From Rhodopseudomonas palustris (GTDB taxonomy: Bacteria > Pseudomonadota > Alphaproteobacteria > Rhizobiales > Xanthobacteraceae), in the NCBI RefSeq assembly GCF_013415845.1, contig NZ_CP058907.1, positions 1,798,001 through 1,862,000 of the forward strand: a DNA stretch of 64,000 nt. The letters run 5' to 3'. The notes beneath the pieces are model-generated. The model was not told the origin of the DNA, made no database searches, and saw only the letters and a list, made by a program, of their open reading frames with translations. A program made the position numbers and the translations under genes. Below, piece by piece: positions 16,970 through 26,041 of this stretch (the first letter of the stretch is position 1; each line of letters opens with the position of its first letter).

Positions 16970-17051
16970 CGTCATTGCGAGGAGCGAAGCGACAAAGCAA
17001 TCCAGCGCTGTGCCCGGGGCTCTGGATTGCTTCGCTTCGCTCGCAATGACG
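16970..17051. repeat. Intergenic palindromic repeat, family A (full copy)
   Basis: Two arms, CGTCATTGCGAG...GCAATCCAG and CTGGATTGCTTCGCTTCGCT...CAATGACG, form an 82-bp near-palindrome able to fold as a long hairpin. It sits between the AidB-like gene and the convergent amidase. The same element recurs at 21598-21673 and as a half copy at 10870-10899. Confidence 0.85.
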
Positions 17052-17078
17052 GCGGATTGTGGTGATGTTCGCCGCTAA

Positions 17079-18581
17079 CTAATCGACGAGTGTCTTCGGC
17101 GGTTTGAAGCCGCCGAATTCGCGCTCGATCAACTCGGCGAGCTTGAGCGGCGTGCGGTCTTCCAGCCACGGGCCGACGATCTGCACGCCGATCGGCAGGC
17201 CGTCGTCCGACATCGCGATCGGCAGCGCGGTCGACGGCAGGCCGGGCAGGGTGGCGATGCCGGGCCACACCAACTGGTCGACGTAAGGATGCGGCTTGCC
17301 GTCGATCAGGATGCGGCGCTCTTCCTGCGGCTCGTGGTGGTCGTGCGGATAGGCAGGCGTCGGCATCACCGGGCAGATCACCGCGTCGAACGATTTGAAC
17401 AGCTCGCGCCACTGCGCGCGCAAACCGGTGCGGCGGCTGTCGGCGGCCACCCAGTCGCGGTGGCTGAGCACGATGCCGCGCAGCCGCTCCGCAGCGAGGC
17501 TGTCGTCGCTGGCGCTGAGCCCCGCTGCCATCGCCTGCGCGCCGGCATAGAGATCGGCGGGGAAGCCGGCGGCGAGGAACGACAGCAGCATCCGCATATA
17601 GACCCGCGAGGTCTCGGCGAGATCCGGCAGCAGCGGCGAGGAGCGGGTGACGCTCGCGCCGGCCTTGGTCAGGCCGTCCGTCAACGTCTGCAGTGCGCCG
17701 TGCACGGCCGCGCCGGTCGGCAGCAGCGGATGCGTATCCAGCAGCAGCACGCGGAAGTCCTTCAGTGCGGTGTGCCGTGCCGCCGGCAGATCGAGCTGAT
17801 AGGCGATGCCGTCGAAGATCGGATCGGTGCCGGCGATGACGTCGAGCAGCAGCGCCAGATCGGCGGCCGAGCGCGCCATCGGGCCGATCACCGACAGATC
17901 GCGATTGGACGGCAGCGGCGGGAACGGCGGCGGCGTGTGGCCGCGTGCCGGGCACAGGCCGAAGGTCGGCTTGTGGGCGTAGACGCCGCAGTAATGCGCC
18001 GGCACCCGCAGCGAGCCGCCGATATCCGAGCCGAGCGACAGCGCGCCGAAGCCTGCGGCCAGGGCGGCCGAGGAGCCACCGGACGATCCGCCCGGCGTGC
18101 GGCCGAGATCATACGGATTGCCGGTGGTGCCGTAGATCTCGTTGTAGCTTTGCCAGTCGCCGAGTGCGACCGGCACGTTGGTTTTGCCAAGGATCACGCC
18201 GCCCGCGGCCTTGACCCGCTCGACCGCCAGCGCATCGGCGGCGGCGACGAAGTTCTTCTGCTCGACGAAACCCCAGGTGGTCGGCAGGCCGGCGACGTTG
18301 AAGCTCTCCTTGACGGTCATCGGAATGCCGAGCAGCGGCTCGCGCCCGCCGCGCGACAGCGCGAGGTCGGCTGCGCGCGCGCTCTGCAGCGCCCTGTCGA
18401 AGTCGCGGACGCACACCGCGTTGACCTTGTCGTCGTGCCGCTCGATCCGTCCGATCGCGTCCTGCGTGAGTTCGACGGCGGAGACCTGCTTGGCCTTCAG
18501 GGCGGCGGAAAGATCGGTGACGGTGGCAAAGCTCCAGGGCGAGGCGGGCAAGATGGCAGACTCCGAGTTCGAGGCGGGCAT
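17079..18581 (-). CDS. Amidase-signature family hydrolase
   Basis: A 500-residue amidase hydrolysing a carboxamide to acid and ammonia. The Ser-cisSer-Lys triad is visible: Lys in GIPMTVKESFNVAG (about residue 91), the cis-Ser in GRTPGGSSGGSSAAL and the nucleophile Ser in LGSDIGGSLRVPAH. No signal peptide is seen, so it is cytoplasmic. It stands between a family A repeat and the gap before the TonB-like gene, without operon partners. A second, different amidase lies at 54299-55732. Substrate unknown; aryl or alkyl amides are equally possible. Confidence 0.9.
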   Translation of the reverse strand: MPASNSESAILPASPWSFATVTDLSAALKAKQVSAVELTQDAIGRIERHDDKVNAVCVRDFDRALQSARAADLALSRGGREPLLGIPMTVKESFNVAGLPTTWGFVEQKNFVAAADALAVERVKAAGGVILGKTNVPVALGDWQSYNEIYGTTGNPYDLGRTPGGSSGGSSAALAAGFGALSLGSDIGGSLRVPAHYCGVYAHKPTFGLCPARGHTPPPFPPLPSNRDLSVIGPMARSAADLALLLDVIAGTDPIFDGIAYQLDLPAARHTALKDFRVLLLDTHPLLPTGAAVHGALQTLTDGLTKAGASVTRSSPLLPDLAETSRVYMRMLLSFLAAGFPADLYAGAQAMAAGLSASDDSLAAERLRGIVLSHRDWVAADSRRTGLRAQWRELFKSFDAVICPVMPTPAYPHDHHEPQEERRILIDGKPHPYVDQLVWPGIATLPGLPSTALPIAMSDDGLPIGVQIVGPWLEDRTPLKLAELIEREFGGFKPPKTLVD

Positions 18582-18895
18582 GAGCGCGCGGGAGCTTAAT
18601 CGGTTCTCGGGCGGGCGGTAGTGCCTTGCCGCACCGCCTCCAAGATGCCGTCAGCGAGCCTCGGATAATTTTTCGCCGCGCGAGATATTCTTGACTTCGG
18701 TCAAGGATCATTCCACGAACTATCTATTGCATACCCGCCTGGGTAGTACGCGTTGGGCAGTGATCGGCGGTTCGGGCGTGCGGGCCGACGAGAGCGATGT
18801 GGGGGCGTGCCGCTGCCGGCGAGGCGGATCGGATGTAGCAGGTGAATTCCCACCCGCGGATATGGCGACGCGGTGGGCCGAGTCTCCCTTGACTT
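18582..18895. other. 314-bp gap without a gene; possible small RNA
   Basis: No convincing ORF is present. The gap holds the amidase promoter on the minus strand. On the plus strand a TTGACT hexamer occurs at about 18690, the DNA from about 18750 to 18895 contains several short GC-rich inverted segments, and a perfect terminator hairpin follows at 18896-18920 with a T-rich tail on the plus side. A small plus-strand RNA is conceivable but not shown. Confidence 0.3.
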
Positions 18896-18920
18896 AAAGC
18901 TCCGGCGGTTCCGGAGCTTT
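18896..18920. terminator. Bidirectional intrinsic terminator
   Basis: A perfect 10-bp stem AAAGCTCCGG / CCGGAGCTTT with a 5-nt loop. On the minus strand it lies 43 nt past the stop of the TonB/TolA-like gene, its natural user. On the plus strand the stem runs into TTTCTTTA, so it would also stop rightward transcription. Confidence 0.85.
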
Positions 18921-18962
18921 CTTTATGTCGGGAGGTCGAAAGCCTGGCTGGCTGGGCTGTCT

Positions 18963-19823
18963 TCAGCTCCGAAAATCTTGCGGTGTGAAGCCGATGTCGA
19001 GGATGCGCCATTCCCGGTACTTGTCGGCTGGCAGCATCGTGTAGGGCTGGCACGCTTCGAGGGCGGAGATAGCGCCTTTCATCAGCGCTGGGCCTTTGGC
19101 CGAGGCGCTGGCCTCGATCAGGAACGGCTCCTGGGCGAGCCGGCCGTCGGGCGTCAGTCCGACCCGGATTACGATTTTGACGTTGTCGGACGGCGACAAG
19201 CCCGCCGGCAACGACGCGCAGGCCTTCAGCCGCTTGCGCAAGGCCGCCACTGCGTCGGCGCTGATATTGGCGACGGTCTCGGCCGGCGCGTCGAAGCCGC
19301 CTTCGGCGGGCAGCCCGAGCGCCACCGAGTATTTCACTGTGATGTCCGGCTCCTGTGGAATCGCCGGCGGATAGGGCGCAGCCGTCGCCGGTGGGGCCGG
19401 CTGAGGCGGCGCGGGTTGGGGGGGCGGCGGAGGCGTCGGCGCCTGGGCACTCTGCTGCGGCGGCTGAGGGGCGGGAGCCGGGGGCTTGGTCTCGGCCGGC
19501 TGCGGCTTGGTGGCGGGCGTGGGCTGTTGTTGCTGCGGCTTGGGCTGCTCCGTGGGTGTCTGCGACACCTCGAAATTCGGAGTCGGCTGCTCGACGGGCT
19601 TCGACTCGGGCTCCTTTTCCGGCACCGGCGGCGGGGCTTCGTCTGCGGTCACCACCTCGACTTCGATCCGCTGCTCCGGCACCTCGGCGAACGGGTGCAC
19701 TTCGGCAAGCAGTAAGACTGCGCCGACCAACATGACATGCGCCAGCACCGAGACGGCGGCGCCGGCCCGGTGGGAGGTGGATGACGAGGTGGGATCAGGA
19801 CCGGGCCGCATCGCCGCCAGCAT
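18963..19823 (-). CDS. TonB/TolA-like periplasm-spanning protein
   Basis: About 286 residues: a short basic N-terminus, one membrane anchor (AVSVLAHVMLVGAVLLLAEV, near residues 25-45), a long Pro/Gln/Glu-rich rigid linker (residues about 55-165), and a compact C-terminal domain with IVIRVGLTPDGRLAQEPFLI and GAISALEACQPYTMLP, like TolA/TonB C-terminal domains. This architecture spans the periplasm and couples inner- and outer-membrane proteins. No exbB/exbD, tolQ/R or receptor gene is adjacent, so the partner is unknown. Start uncertain: ATG at 19823 or 19811, neither with a strong binding site. The frame continues open upstream across the next gene, which is not coding in this frame. Confidence 0.78.
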   Translation of the reverse strand: MLAAMRPGPDPTSSSTSHRAGAAVSVLAHVMLVGAVLLLAEVHPFAEVPEQRIEVEVVTADEAPPPVPEKEPESKPVEQPTPNFEVSQTPTEQPKPQQQQPTPATKPQPAETKPPAPAPQPPQQSAQAPTPPPPPQPAPPQPAPPATAAPYPPAIPQEPDITVKYSVALGLPAEGGFDAPAETVANISADAVAALRKRLKACASLPAGLSPSDNVKIVIRVGLTPDGRLAQEPFLIEASASAKGPALMKGAISALEACQPYTMLPADKYREWRILDIGFTPQDFRS

Positions 19824-19927
19824 AGCGCGGCAGGACGAAGGAGCGGAGTCGTTCTTGGCGGCCCGCGGTGGATCAGAGGTCACACCTCCGCCGGCAGGCG
19901 GCGGAGGTGTGGAAAGGTCGGAGCGGC

Positions 19928-21484
19928 TCAGGCGGTCGCGGCGGCGGCCTTCTGCTGCGACGGCCAGTAGCGGTCTTTGAGGTGGCGCTTGACCAGCTTG
20001 CCGGTGGGGGTGCGCGGCAGCTCGGCCTCGAAGTCGACCGTACGCGGGCACTTGATCGGCGACAGCCGCTCGCGGCAGAACGCGATCAGCTCGGCCGCCC
20101 GCTCGCTGCTCGGAGCCGCGCCGTCGCGGAGCTGCACCACGGCCTTCACCTCTTCGCCCATCTCGGGATTGGGCACGCCGAACACCGCGACGTCGGCGAC
20201 GTCCGGATGGGTCAGCAGCACGTCCTCGGTCTCCTGCGGGTAGATGTTCACGCCGCCGGAGATGATCATGTAGCTCTTGCGGTCGGTGAGATACAGGAAG
20301 CCCTCGTCGTCGAGATAGCCGACGTCGCCGAGCGTCGACCAGCCTTTCTCGTTGTAGGCCTTCTTGGTCTTGTCCGGATCGTTGTGATAGCTGAACGAAG
20401 GTGCGTCGGCGAAGTACACGGTGCCGATCTCGCCGACCGGCTGCTCCTCGCCCTCGTCGTCGAGGATCTTGATGGTGCCGACCACCGCCTTGCCGACCGT
20501 GCCGCGATGCGCCAGCCATTGCTGCGAGGTCGAGACCGTGACGCCGTTGCCTTCGGAGCCGGCGTAGTACTCGATCAGGATCGGCCCCCACCACTCGATC
20601 ATCTTGGCCTTGACATCGACTGGGCAGGGCGCGGCGGCATGGATCGCGCCCTTCAGCGACGACACGTCATAGCGGCTGCGGACCTCGTCGGGGAGCTTCA
20701 GCATGCGCACGAACATCGTCGGCACCAGCTGCGACTGCGTCACCTTGTACTTCTCGACCAGCGCCAGGAACTGCTCGGCGTCGAAATGCTCCATGATGAT
20801 CGAGGTGCCGCCGAGCGTGGTCGCCATCATGTTGAAGCGCAAAGGAGCGGCGTGATACAGCGGCGCCGGCGACAGATAGATGCTCTCGGCGTTCATGCCG
20901 CACATCTTCTCGCACAGCAGGCGCAGGAACGGGCTAGGCACGTCGATGGCGTTGCCTTCGAATTCGCGCTTGATGCCCTTCGGCCGGCCGGTGGTGCCGG
21001 AGGAATACAGCATGTCGTAGCCGGCGACTTCGTCGGCGATCGGCGTGGTCGGCTGTGCGGCGGTTTCCTGCTCCCATGAGCGGAAGCCCACGGTCGGCGA
21101 ATCGACCATGTAATACAGCGGCGCGCCCGGCGCATCCGACAGCAGCGACTTCATCGTCTCGCTACCCTGGGCCGAGGTGATCACCACCTTGGCGCCGCAG
21201 TCCTGCACGATGTAGCCGATCTCGTCTTTGGTCAAATAGCGGCTGATCGCGGTGTAATACAGGCCCGCGCGCTGCGCCGCCCAGCAGATCTCCATGAACG
21301 CCAGCCGGTTTTCCATCAGCAGCGCGATGTGATCGCCGGCCTTCAGTCCCAGCGACCGGAACAGATGCGCGCCCTGATTGGAGCGCTCGTCGAGCTGTCG
21401 GTAGGTGAGGGCCTGACCGGTCGAGGCCATCCGGTAGGCAACTTTGTCGGGATTGGATTGGGCGTGAATCGACGGATGGGTCAT
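19928..21484 (-). CDS. Acyl-CoA synthetase (AMP-forming, FadD-like)
   Basis: A 518-residue ligase activating a carboxylic acid to its CoA thioester via an acyl-adenylate. The AMP-binding motif is LYSSGTTGRPKGIKREFEGN, the YAGSEGNG motif follows near residue 312, and the hinge and catalytic C-terminal parts are GYLDDEGFLYLTDRKSYMII and the terminal Lys in PRTPTGKLVKRHLK. The start at 21484 has GAGAGGAAAC upstream; the longer frame adds unrelated sequence over a repeat. With the thiolase gene 278 bp upstream on the same strand it forms one arm of the catabolic cluster. Chain type of the acid is not evident; the family includes long-chain, bile-acid and aromatic substrates. Confidence 0.9.
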   Translation of the reverse strand: MTHPSIHAQSNPDKVAYRMASTGQALTYRQLDERSNQGAHLFRSLGLKAGDHIALLMENRLAFMEICWAAQRAGLYYTAISRYLTKDEIGYIVQDCGAKVVITSAQGSETMKSLLSDAPGAPLYYMVDSPTVGFRSWEQETAAQPTTPIADEVAGYDMLYSSGTTGRPKGIKREFEGNAIDVPSPFLRLLCEKMCGMNAESIYLSPAPLYHAAPLRFNMMATTLGGTSIIMEHFDAEQFLALVEKYKVTQSQLVPTMFVRMLKLPDEVRSRYDVSSLKGAIHAAAPCPVDVKAKMIEWWGPILIEYYAGSEGNGVTVSTSQQWLAHRGTVGKAVVGTIKILDDEGEEQPVGEIGTVYFADAPSFSYHNDPDKTKKAYNEKGWSTLGDVGYLDDEGFLYLTDRKSYMIISGGVNIYPQETEDVLLTHPDVADVAVFGVPNPEMGEEVKAVVQLRDGAAPSSERAAELIAFCRERLSPIKCPRTVDFEAELPRTPTGKLVKRHLKDRYWPSQQKAAAATA

Positions 21485-21597
21485 GCGGATCGTTTCCTCT
21501 CGGTGATACGGCGGATTTGGCTCCGCTCTGTCTGGCTCGGTGCCTCTTGATGAGGAGCACGACAAAAACCGCGCGCCTCGGAGGCCAGCTGGGATTC

Positions 21598-21673
21598 CGT
21601 CACGTGGAGCGAAGCGACGAAGCAATCCAGTCAGTGCAAAACTCTGGATTGCTTTGCTTTGTTCGCAATGACG
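21598..21673. repeat. Intergenic palindromic repeat, family A (degenerate left arm)
   Basis: The right arm CTGGATTGCTTTGCTTTGTT followed by CGCAATGACG is well preserved; the left arm has decayed (CACGTGGAGCGAAGCGACGA). It lies between the acyl-CoA synthetase and the thiolase on a common transcription path, so any hairpin would form in their shared mRNA. Confidence 0.75.
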
Positions 21674-21762
21674 TCGATCGTCTTCATCCACTGACTGTTG
21701 GTCGGGACGAAGGGGAGACGCGGCGAAGACGCCGCGCCTCAGGATGAGCCGTTCCCGGTAGC

Positions 21763-22938
<1,176 letters not shown>

Positions 22939-23009
22939 GTGTTCTCTCCCTGAAAATGGTTGTTGGGTACGGGTTTCGGACCGCCGCGATTTAAGTGGTG
23001 GGGGAGGAT

Positions 23010-23029
23010 TTAGTCAATCGATCAATTAA
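23010..23029. promoter_or_regulatory. Candidate TetR operator between thiolase and regulator
   Basis: A 20-bp imperfect palindrome centred on ATCGAT, with TTA...TAA at its edges; 14 of 20 positions are self-complementary. It ends 10 bp before the TetR start codon and lies 72 bp before the thiolase start, so a bound dimer could repress both. Size and symmetry fit TetR-family regulators of CoA-thioester pathways. Confidence 0.55.
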
Positions 23030-23039
23030 CGCTTGAGCC

Positions 23040-23747
23040 ATGTCAAACGATGCTGTAAGTCCGACAGCAATGGCAGCGCATCTCAACCATTCTGCGGCTA
23101 CTAAAGTACCGGCGGCGAAAAACTCCACCGCCGAGAAGCTGTTGGTTGCCGCGGGCGAATTGATGATCGAGCGTAATTCGGTCGAGATCTCGCTGGCCGA
23201 CATCGCTCAGAAATCCGGCGTCAACGCCGCGCTGGTGAAGTACCACTTCGGTAACAAGGATGGTCTGCTTCTGGCGCTGCTCGAGCGCGATGCGTCGAAC
23301 GAAATGACGCATCTCGATTTCCTGCTGGCGCAGCCGCTGTCGCCGACCACCAAGATGAAGCTGCACATCGCCGGCATCATCAAGGCGTATCACCAATTTC
23401 CGTATCTGAACCGGCTGATCCACTACTTGCTGCACGGCTCCAATCGCGAAGCCGCCGACGAGGTCACCAAGTTCTTCGTCGGGCCGCTGCTCGACTTTCA
23501 TCGCCGGCTGCTTGCGGAGGGTGTTGCCACCGGCGACTTTCGCGAAGTCGATTCGGTGCTGTTCTACACCACGCTGATCGGCGCTTGTGATCATCTGTTC
23601 TTCGGTCGGCAGACCATGATGCGTGCCGCCGGCGTCGGTCCGGTGACCGAAGAGGTTTGCCGTGCCTATGTGGTGCATATCGAAAAGATCGTCCTCGGTG
23701 GGTTGCTGACGAACAGAGCGCGTCAGCCTTCCGCCGCCGGATCCTGA
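23040..23747 (+). CDS. TetR-family transcriptional regulator
   Basis: A 235-residue repressor. The N-terminal domain (residues about 28-75) contains AEKLLVAAGELMIERNSVEI and the helix-turn-helix SLADIAQKSGVNAALVKYHF followed by GNKDGLL, typical of TetR. The larger C-terminal helical domain binds an effector, in such clusters often an acyl-CoA intermediate. It stands at the divergence point of the cluster, between the thiolase/ligase arm and the SDR-crotonase-ligase-dehydrogenase arm, and is the obvious candidate to control both through the palindrome at 23010-23029. Confidence 0.92.
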   Translation: MSNDAVSPTAMAAHLNHSAATKVPAAKNSTAEKLLVAAGELMIERNSVEISLADIAQKSGVNAALVKYHFGNKDGLLLALLERDASNEMTHLDFLLAQPLSPTTKMKLHIAGIIKAYHQFPYLNRLIHYLLHGSNREAADEVTKFFVGPLLDFHRRLLAEGVATGDFREVDSVLFYTTLIGACDHLFFGRQTMMRAAGVGPVTEEVCRAYVVHIEKIVLGGLLTNRARQPSAAGS

Positions 23748-24202
23748 GCTAACAAAAAGAAGAAACGACCCCACCAACTACAGAGATCTTTCAATCAAGA
23801 CCCGGGACAAGCCAAGGAAATCCGAAAAACAACAATAACGCCCAAGGATCAGTTCACGGAACCTGCCCGCAAGAGGCAGGCGGAATGGAGCTTCAGGCAC
23901 CCCCGGGACATTGTTCGTATCTCTATAAGAAGAAAACGCCAGGAAACGCCCAAGCAATCTGTCGGAACGCGAGCTCAACGAAACGCCACCCAAGGAGAGA
24001 CCTCGAACCGGATCGGTAGCGGCCCAAGCCGCGACCTTTTGCCGGCCACAACGATCGGGGAAACGCCCAAGGGGCTGTTGAAGGCTCGGACCAACAGCGC
24101 AATAACCACGCGGGACGCATCGGCCCGACCGCTCTTAAAAGGCGGCGAGCGGTGTCGTCCGAGACCAAGCTTCAAGAAAGCGCCCAAGGAAAGGGATATC
24201 CA
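23748..24202 (+). repeat. 455-bp leader with repeated ACGCCCAAGG motif
   Basis: No gene is seen between the TetR stop and the SDR start. The DNA is A-rich on the plus strand and carries a recurring decamer: ACGCCCAAGG at 23838-23847 and 24063-24072, ACGCCCAAG at 23946-23954, GCGCCCAAGG at 24180-24189 just before the ribosome binding site, and looser copies ACGCCACCCAAGG at 23983-23995 and GCGGCCCAAG at 24019-24028. Most copies are preceded by GGAAA or GAAA. Spacing is irregular. A protein-binding array or a repeated leader element are both possible. Confidence 0.6.
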
Positions 24203-24961
24203 ATGCAGTTGAAAGACGTCTCCGTTCTCATCACCGGCGGTGGTTCGGGGCTCGGCGCCGCGACCGCGCGGGCGATGGCCGCCAAGGGCGCCAAGGTTGC
24301 CGTGCTCGACATGAACAAGGACAATGCCGAGAAGGTCGCCGCCGAGATCGGTGGCGTTGCCTGCGTCGGCGACGTGTCGCAGGAAGCCCCGGTCAAGGAG
24401 GCGATCGCCAAGGCTGAAGCCGCGCACGGCATCGTCCGCGTGCTGGTGAACTGCGCCGGCATCGGCGGTGCGGTGAAGACCGTCAGCAAGAACGGCGCCT
24501 ATCCGCTCGATCACTTCTCGCGCATCATCAACGTCAACCTGATCGGCAGCTTCAACTGCATCCGGCTCGTCGCCGAGCGCATGCAGAGCGCGCCGACCAT
24601 CGGCGAAGAGCGCGGCGTCTGCATCAACACCGCGTCGGTGGCGGCGTTCGACGGTCAGATCGGCCAGGCCGCTTACTCGGCCTCGAAGGGCGGCATCGTC
24701 GGCATGACCCTGCCGGTGGCGCGCGACCTCGCCTCGATGAACATCCGCGTCATGACGATTGCGCCGGGCCTGTTCCTGACCCCACTGCTGATGGGTCTGT
24801 CGGAAGACGCCCGCAAGAGCCTCGGCTCCCAGGTGCCGCATCCGGCCCGCCTCGGCGACCCGTCGGAATACGCTTCGCTCGCGGTGCAGATCGTCGAGAA
24901 CCCGATGCTGAACGGCGAGACCATTCGTCTCGACGGCGCCATCCGCATGGCGCCGCGCTAA
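24203..24961 (+). CDS. SDR-family 3-hydroxyacyl-CoA dehydrogenase (HSD10-like)
   Basis: A 252-residue short-chain dehydrogenase. The cofactor motif is TGGGSGLG (residues about 11-18), with Asp in AVLDMN indicating NAD preference, then NCAGIG, the catalytic Ser in NTASVAAF, and YSASK. The insert before the Ser and the C-terminal [10 protein letters not shown] segment resemble type II 3-hydroxyacyl-CoA dehydrogenase (17beta-HSD10), which oxidises 3-hydroxyacyl-CoA to 3-ketoacyl-CoA, the step before the thiolase. ATG at 24203 has GGAAAGGG 7 nt upstream; the frame open from 24152 lacks one. First gene of the plus-strand arm. Confidence 0.9.
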   Translation: MQLKDVSVLITGGGSGLGAATARAMAAKGAKVAVLDMNKDNAEKVAAEIGGVACVGDVSQEAPVKEAIAKAEAAHGIVRVLVNCAGIGGAVKTVSKNGAYPLDHFSRIINVNLIGSFNCIRLVAERMQSAPTIGEERGVCINTASVAAFDGQIGQAAYSASKGGIVGMTLPVARDLASMNIRVMTIAPGLFLTPLLMGLSEDARKSLGSQVPHPARLGDPSEYASLAVQIVENPMLNGETIRLDGAIRMAPR

Positions 24962-24970
24962 ACGCGCACT

Positions 24971-25002
24971 TCTCACCCTTTCCGTTTCGGGAGAGGGTGA
25001 GA
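24971..25002. repeat. Hairpin, repeat family D (short copy)
   Basis: TCTCACCCT and AGGGTGAGA form a 9-bp inverted repeat around a 14-nt loop, 10 bp after the SDR stop. It lacks a T-run, so it is a weak terminator at best. The sequence resembles the CCTCTCCCC-type repeats at 32852-32992. Confidence 0.6.
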
Positions 25003-25184
25003 TCTTCGATCTGCGCCGCGTGTAGTTCGTGACATATTGACGATCTCTCGCGCGGCGGAATTCGAAGCACGCAGGACTGTTTCTTTCCCCGTATCTGGGA
25101 GGGGAGCGACTATCGCCGGAACGGCGATCCGACTAAACGTCGCAGCAGCGGCGTATAAGAACAAGAACTGACGGGAGTGATGGC

Positions 25185-25991
25185 GTGACCGAGGCCTTGC
25201 TGGTCGATCATCGTGACGGTGTCGATTGGGTCACGCTCAATCGGCCGGAGAGCCTCAATGCTCTCGATCCCAGCCTGATCGACGCGCTCAACGAATATTT
25301 TGGCCGCCTGCAGCGCGATCGGACGACACGCGTCGTCGTGCTGAAAGGCGCGGGCGCCAATTTCTGCGCCGGCCTCGACCTCAAACATGCGATGGCGCGC
25401 CGCGCCGGTGAGAACGCCACGCCCGGCGTCACCGAGTCGCTGGATTCGCAGCGCCGCATCGCCGACATCGTGATGCTGATGCGCCGCTGCCCGCAGCCGA
25501 TCATCGCGCTGATCCGCGGTGCCGCGGCCGGCGGCGGCTTTGCGCTCGCTCTGGCTTCCGATGTTCGCATCGCCGGGCGCAGCGCTCGAATGAACTGCGC
25601 TTTCATCAAGCTCGGCCTCGGCGGCTGCGACATCGGCACCAGCTACTTTTTGCCGCGCCTCGTCGGTGTCTCGGTGGCGTCCGAACTGATCCTCACCGGC
25701 CGCTTCATCGGCGCCGAGCGCGCGCTGATGACCGGGCTCGTTTCTGAACTGGTGGAAGACGATCAGCTCGAAGCCGCGGCGCAGCCGTTCGTGGATGCGA
25801 TGATGGCGGCTTCGCCAGTCGGTTTGCGGTTGTCCAAGGAGTGCCTCAACATGGCGGTGGATGCCGGCTCGATCGAGCAGGTGATCGCGATGGAGGATCG
25901 CAACCAGGTGCTGTGTTCGCGCTCGGAGGATTTCAAGGAAGGCGTCGCCGCGTTCCTCGAGAAGCGCAAGCCGGTCTACGGCAACCGCTGA
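25185..25991 (+). CDS. Enoyl-CoA hydratase/isomerase (crotonase) family protein
   Basis: A 268-residue crotonase-fold enzyme. The oxyanion-hole segments are NFCAGLDLKHAM and IRGAAAGGGFALALASDVRI. The first hydratase Glu (in GGGCE of classical enzymes) is replaced here by Ala in GGGFALA, and the region of the second reads LGLGGCDIGTSYFLPRLVG, where an Asp is the obvious acid. It may therefore catalyse hydration of an unusual enoyl-CoA, isomerisation or another crotonase reaction. The GTG start at 25185 follows GGGAG. It lies 50 bp before the feruloyl-CoA-synthase-like ligase, as in several phenylpropanoid and cyclic-acid degradation sets. Confidence 0.87.
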   Translation: MTEALLVDHRDGVDWVTLNRPESLNALDPSLIDALNEYFGRLQRDRTTRVVVLKGAGANFCAGLDLKHAMARRAGENATPGVTESLDSQRRIADIVMLMRRCPQPIIALIRGAAAGGGFALALASDVRIAGRSARMNCAFIKLGLGGCDIGTSYFLPRLVGVSVASELILTGRFIGAERALMTGLVSELVEDDQLEAAAQPFVDAMMAASPVGLRLSKECLNMAVDAGSIEQVIAMEDRNQVLCSRSEDFKEGVAAFLEKRKPVYGNR

Positions 25992-26041
25992 CCAAATCAA
26001 CGTTGGCCCGGCAAGAGGCCGAGAAAACGGGAGACGACGAC

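Noticed and set aside
23838..24189. CRISPR array
   Set aside because: The repeated decamer is too short, spacing runs from about 36 to 117 bp, copies diverge, and no cas gene is present.
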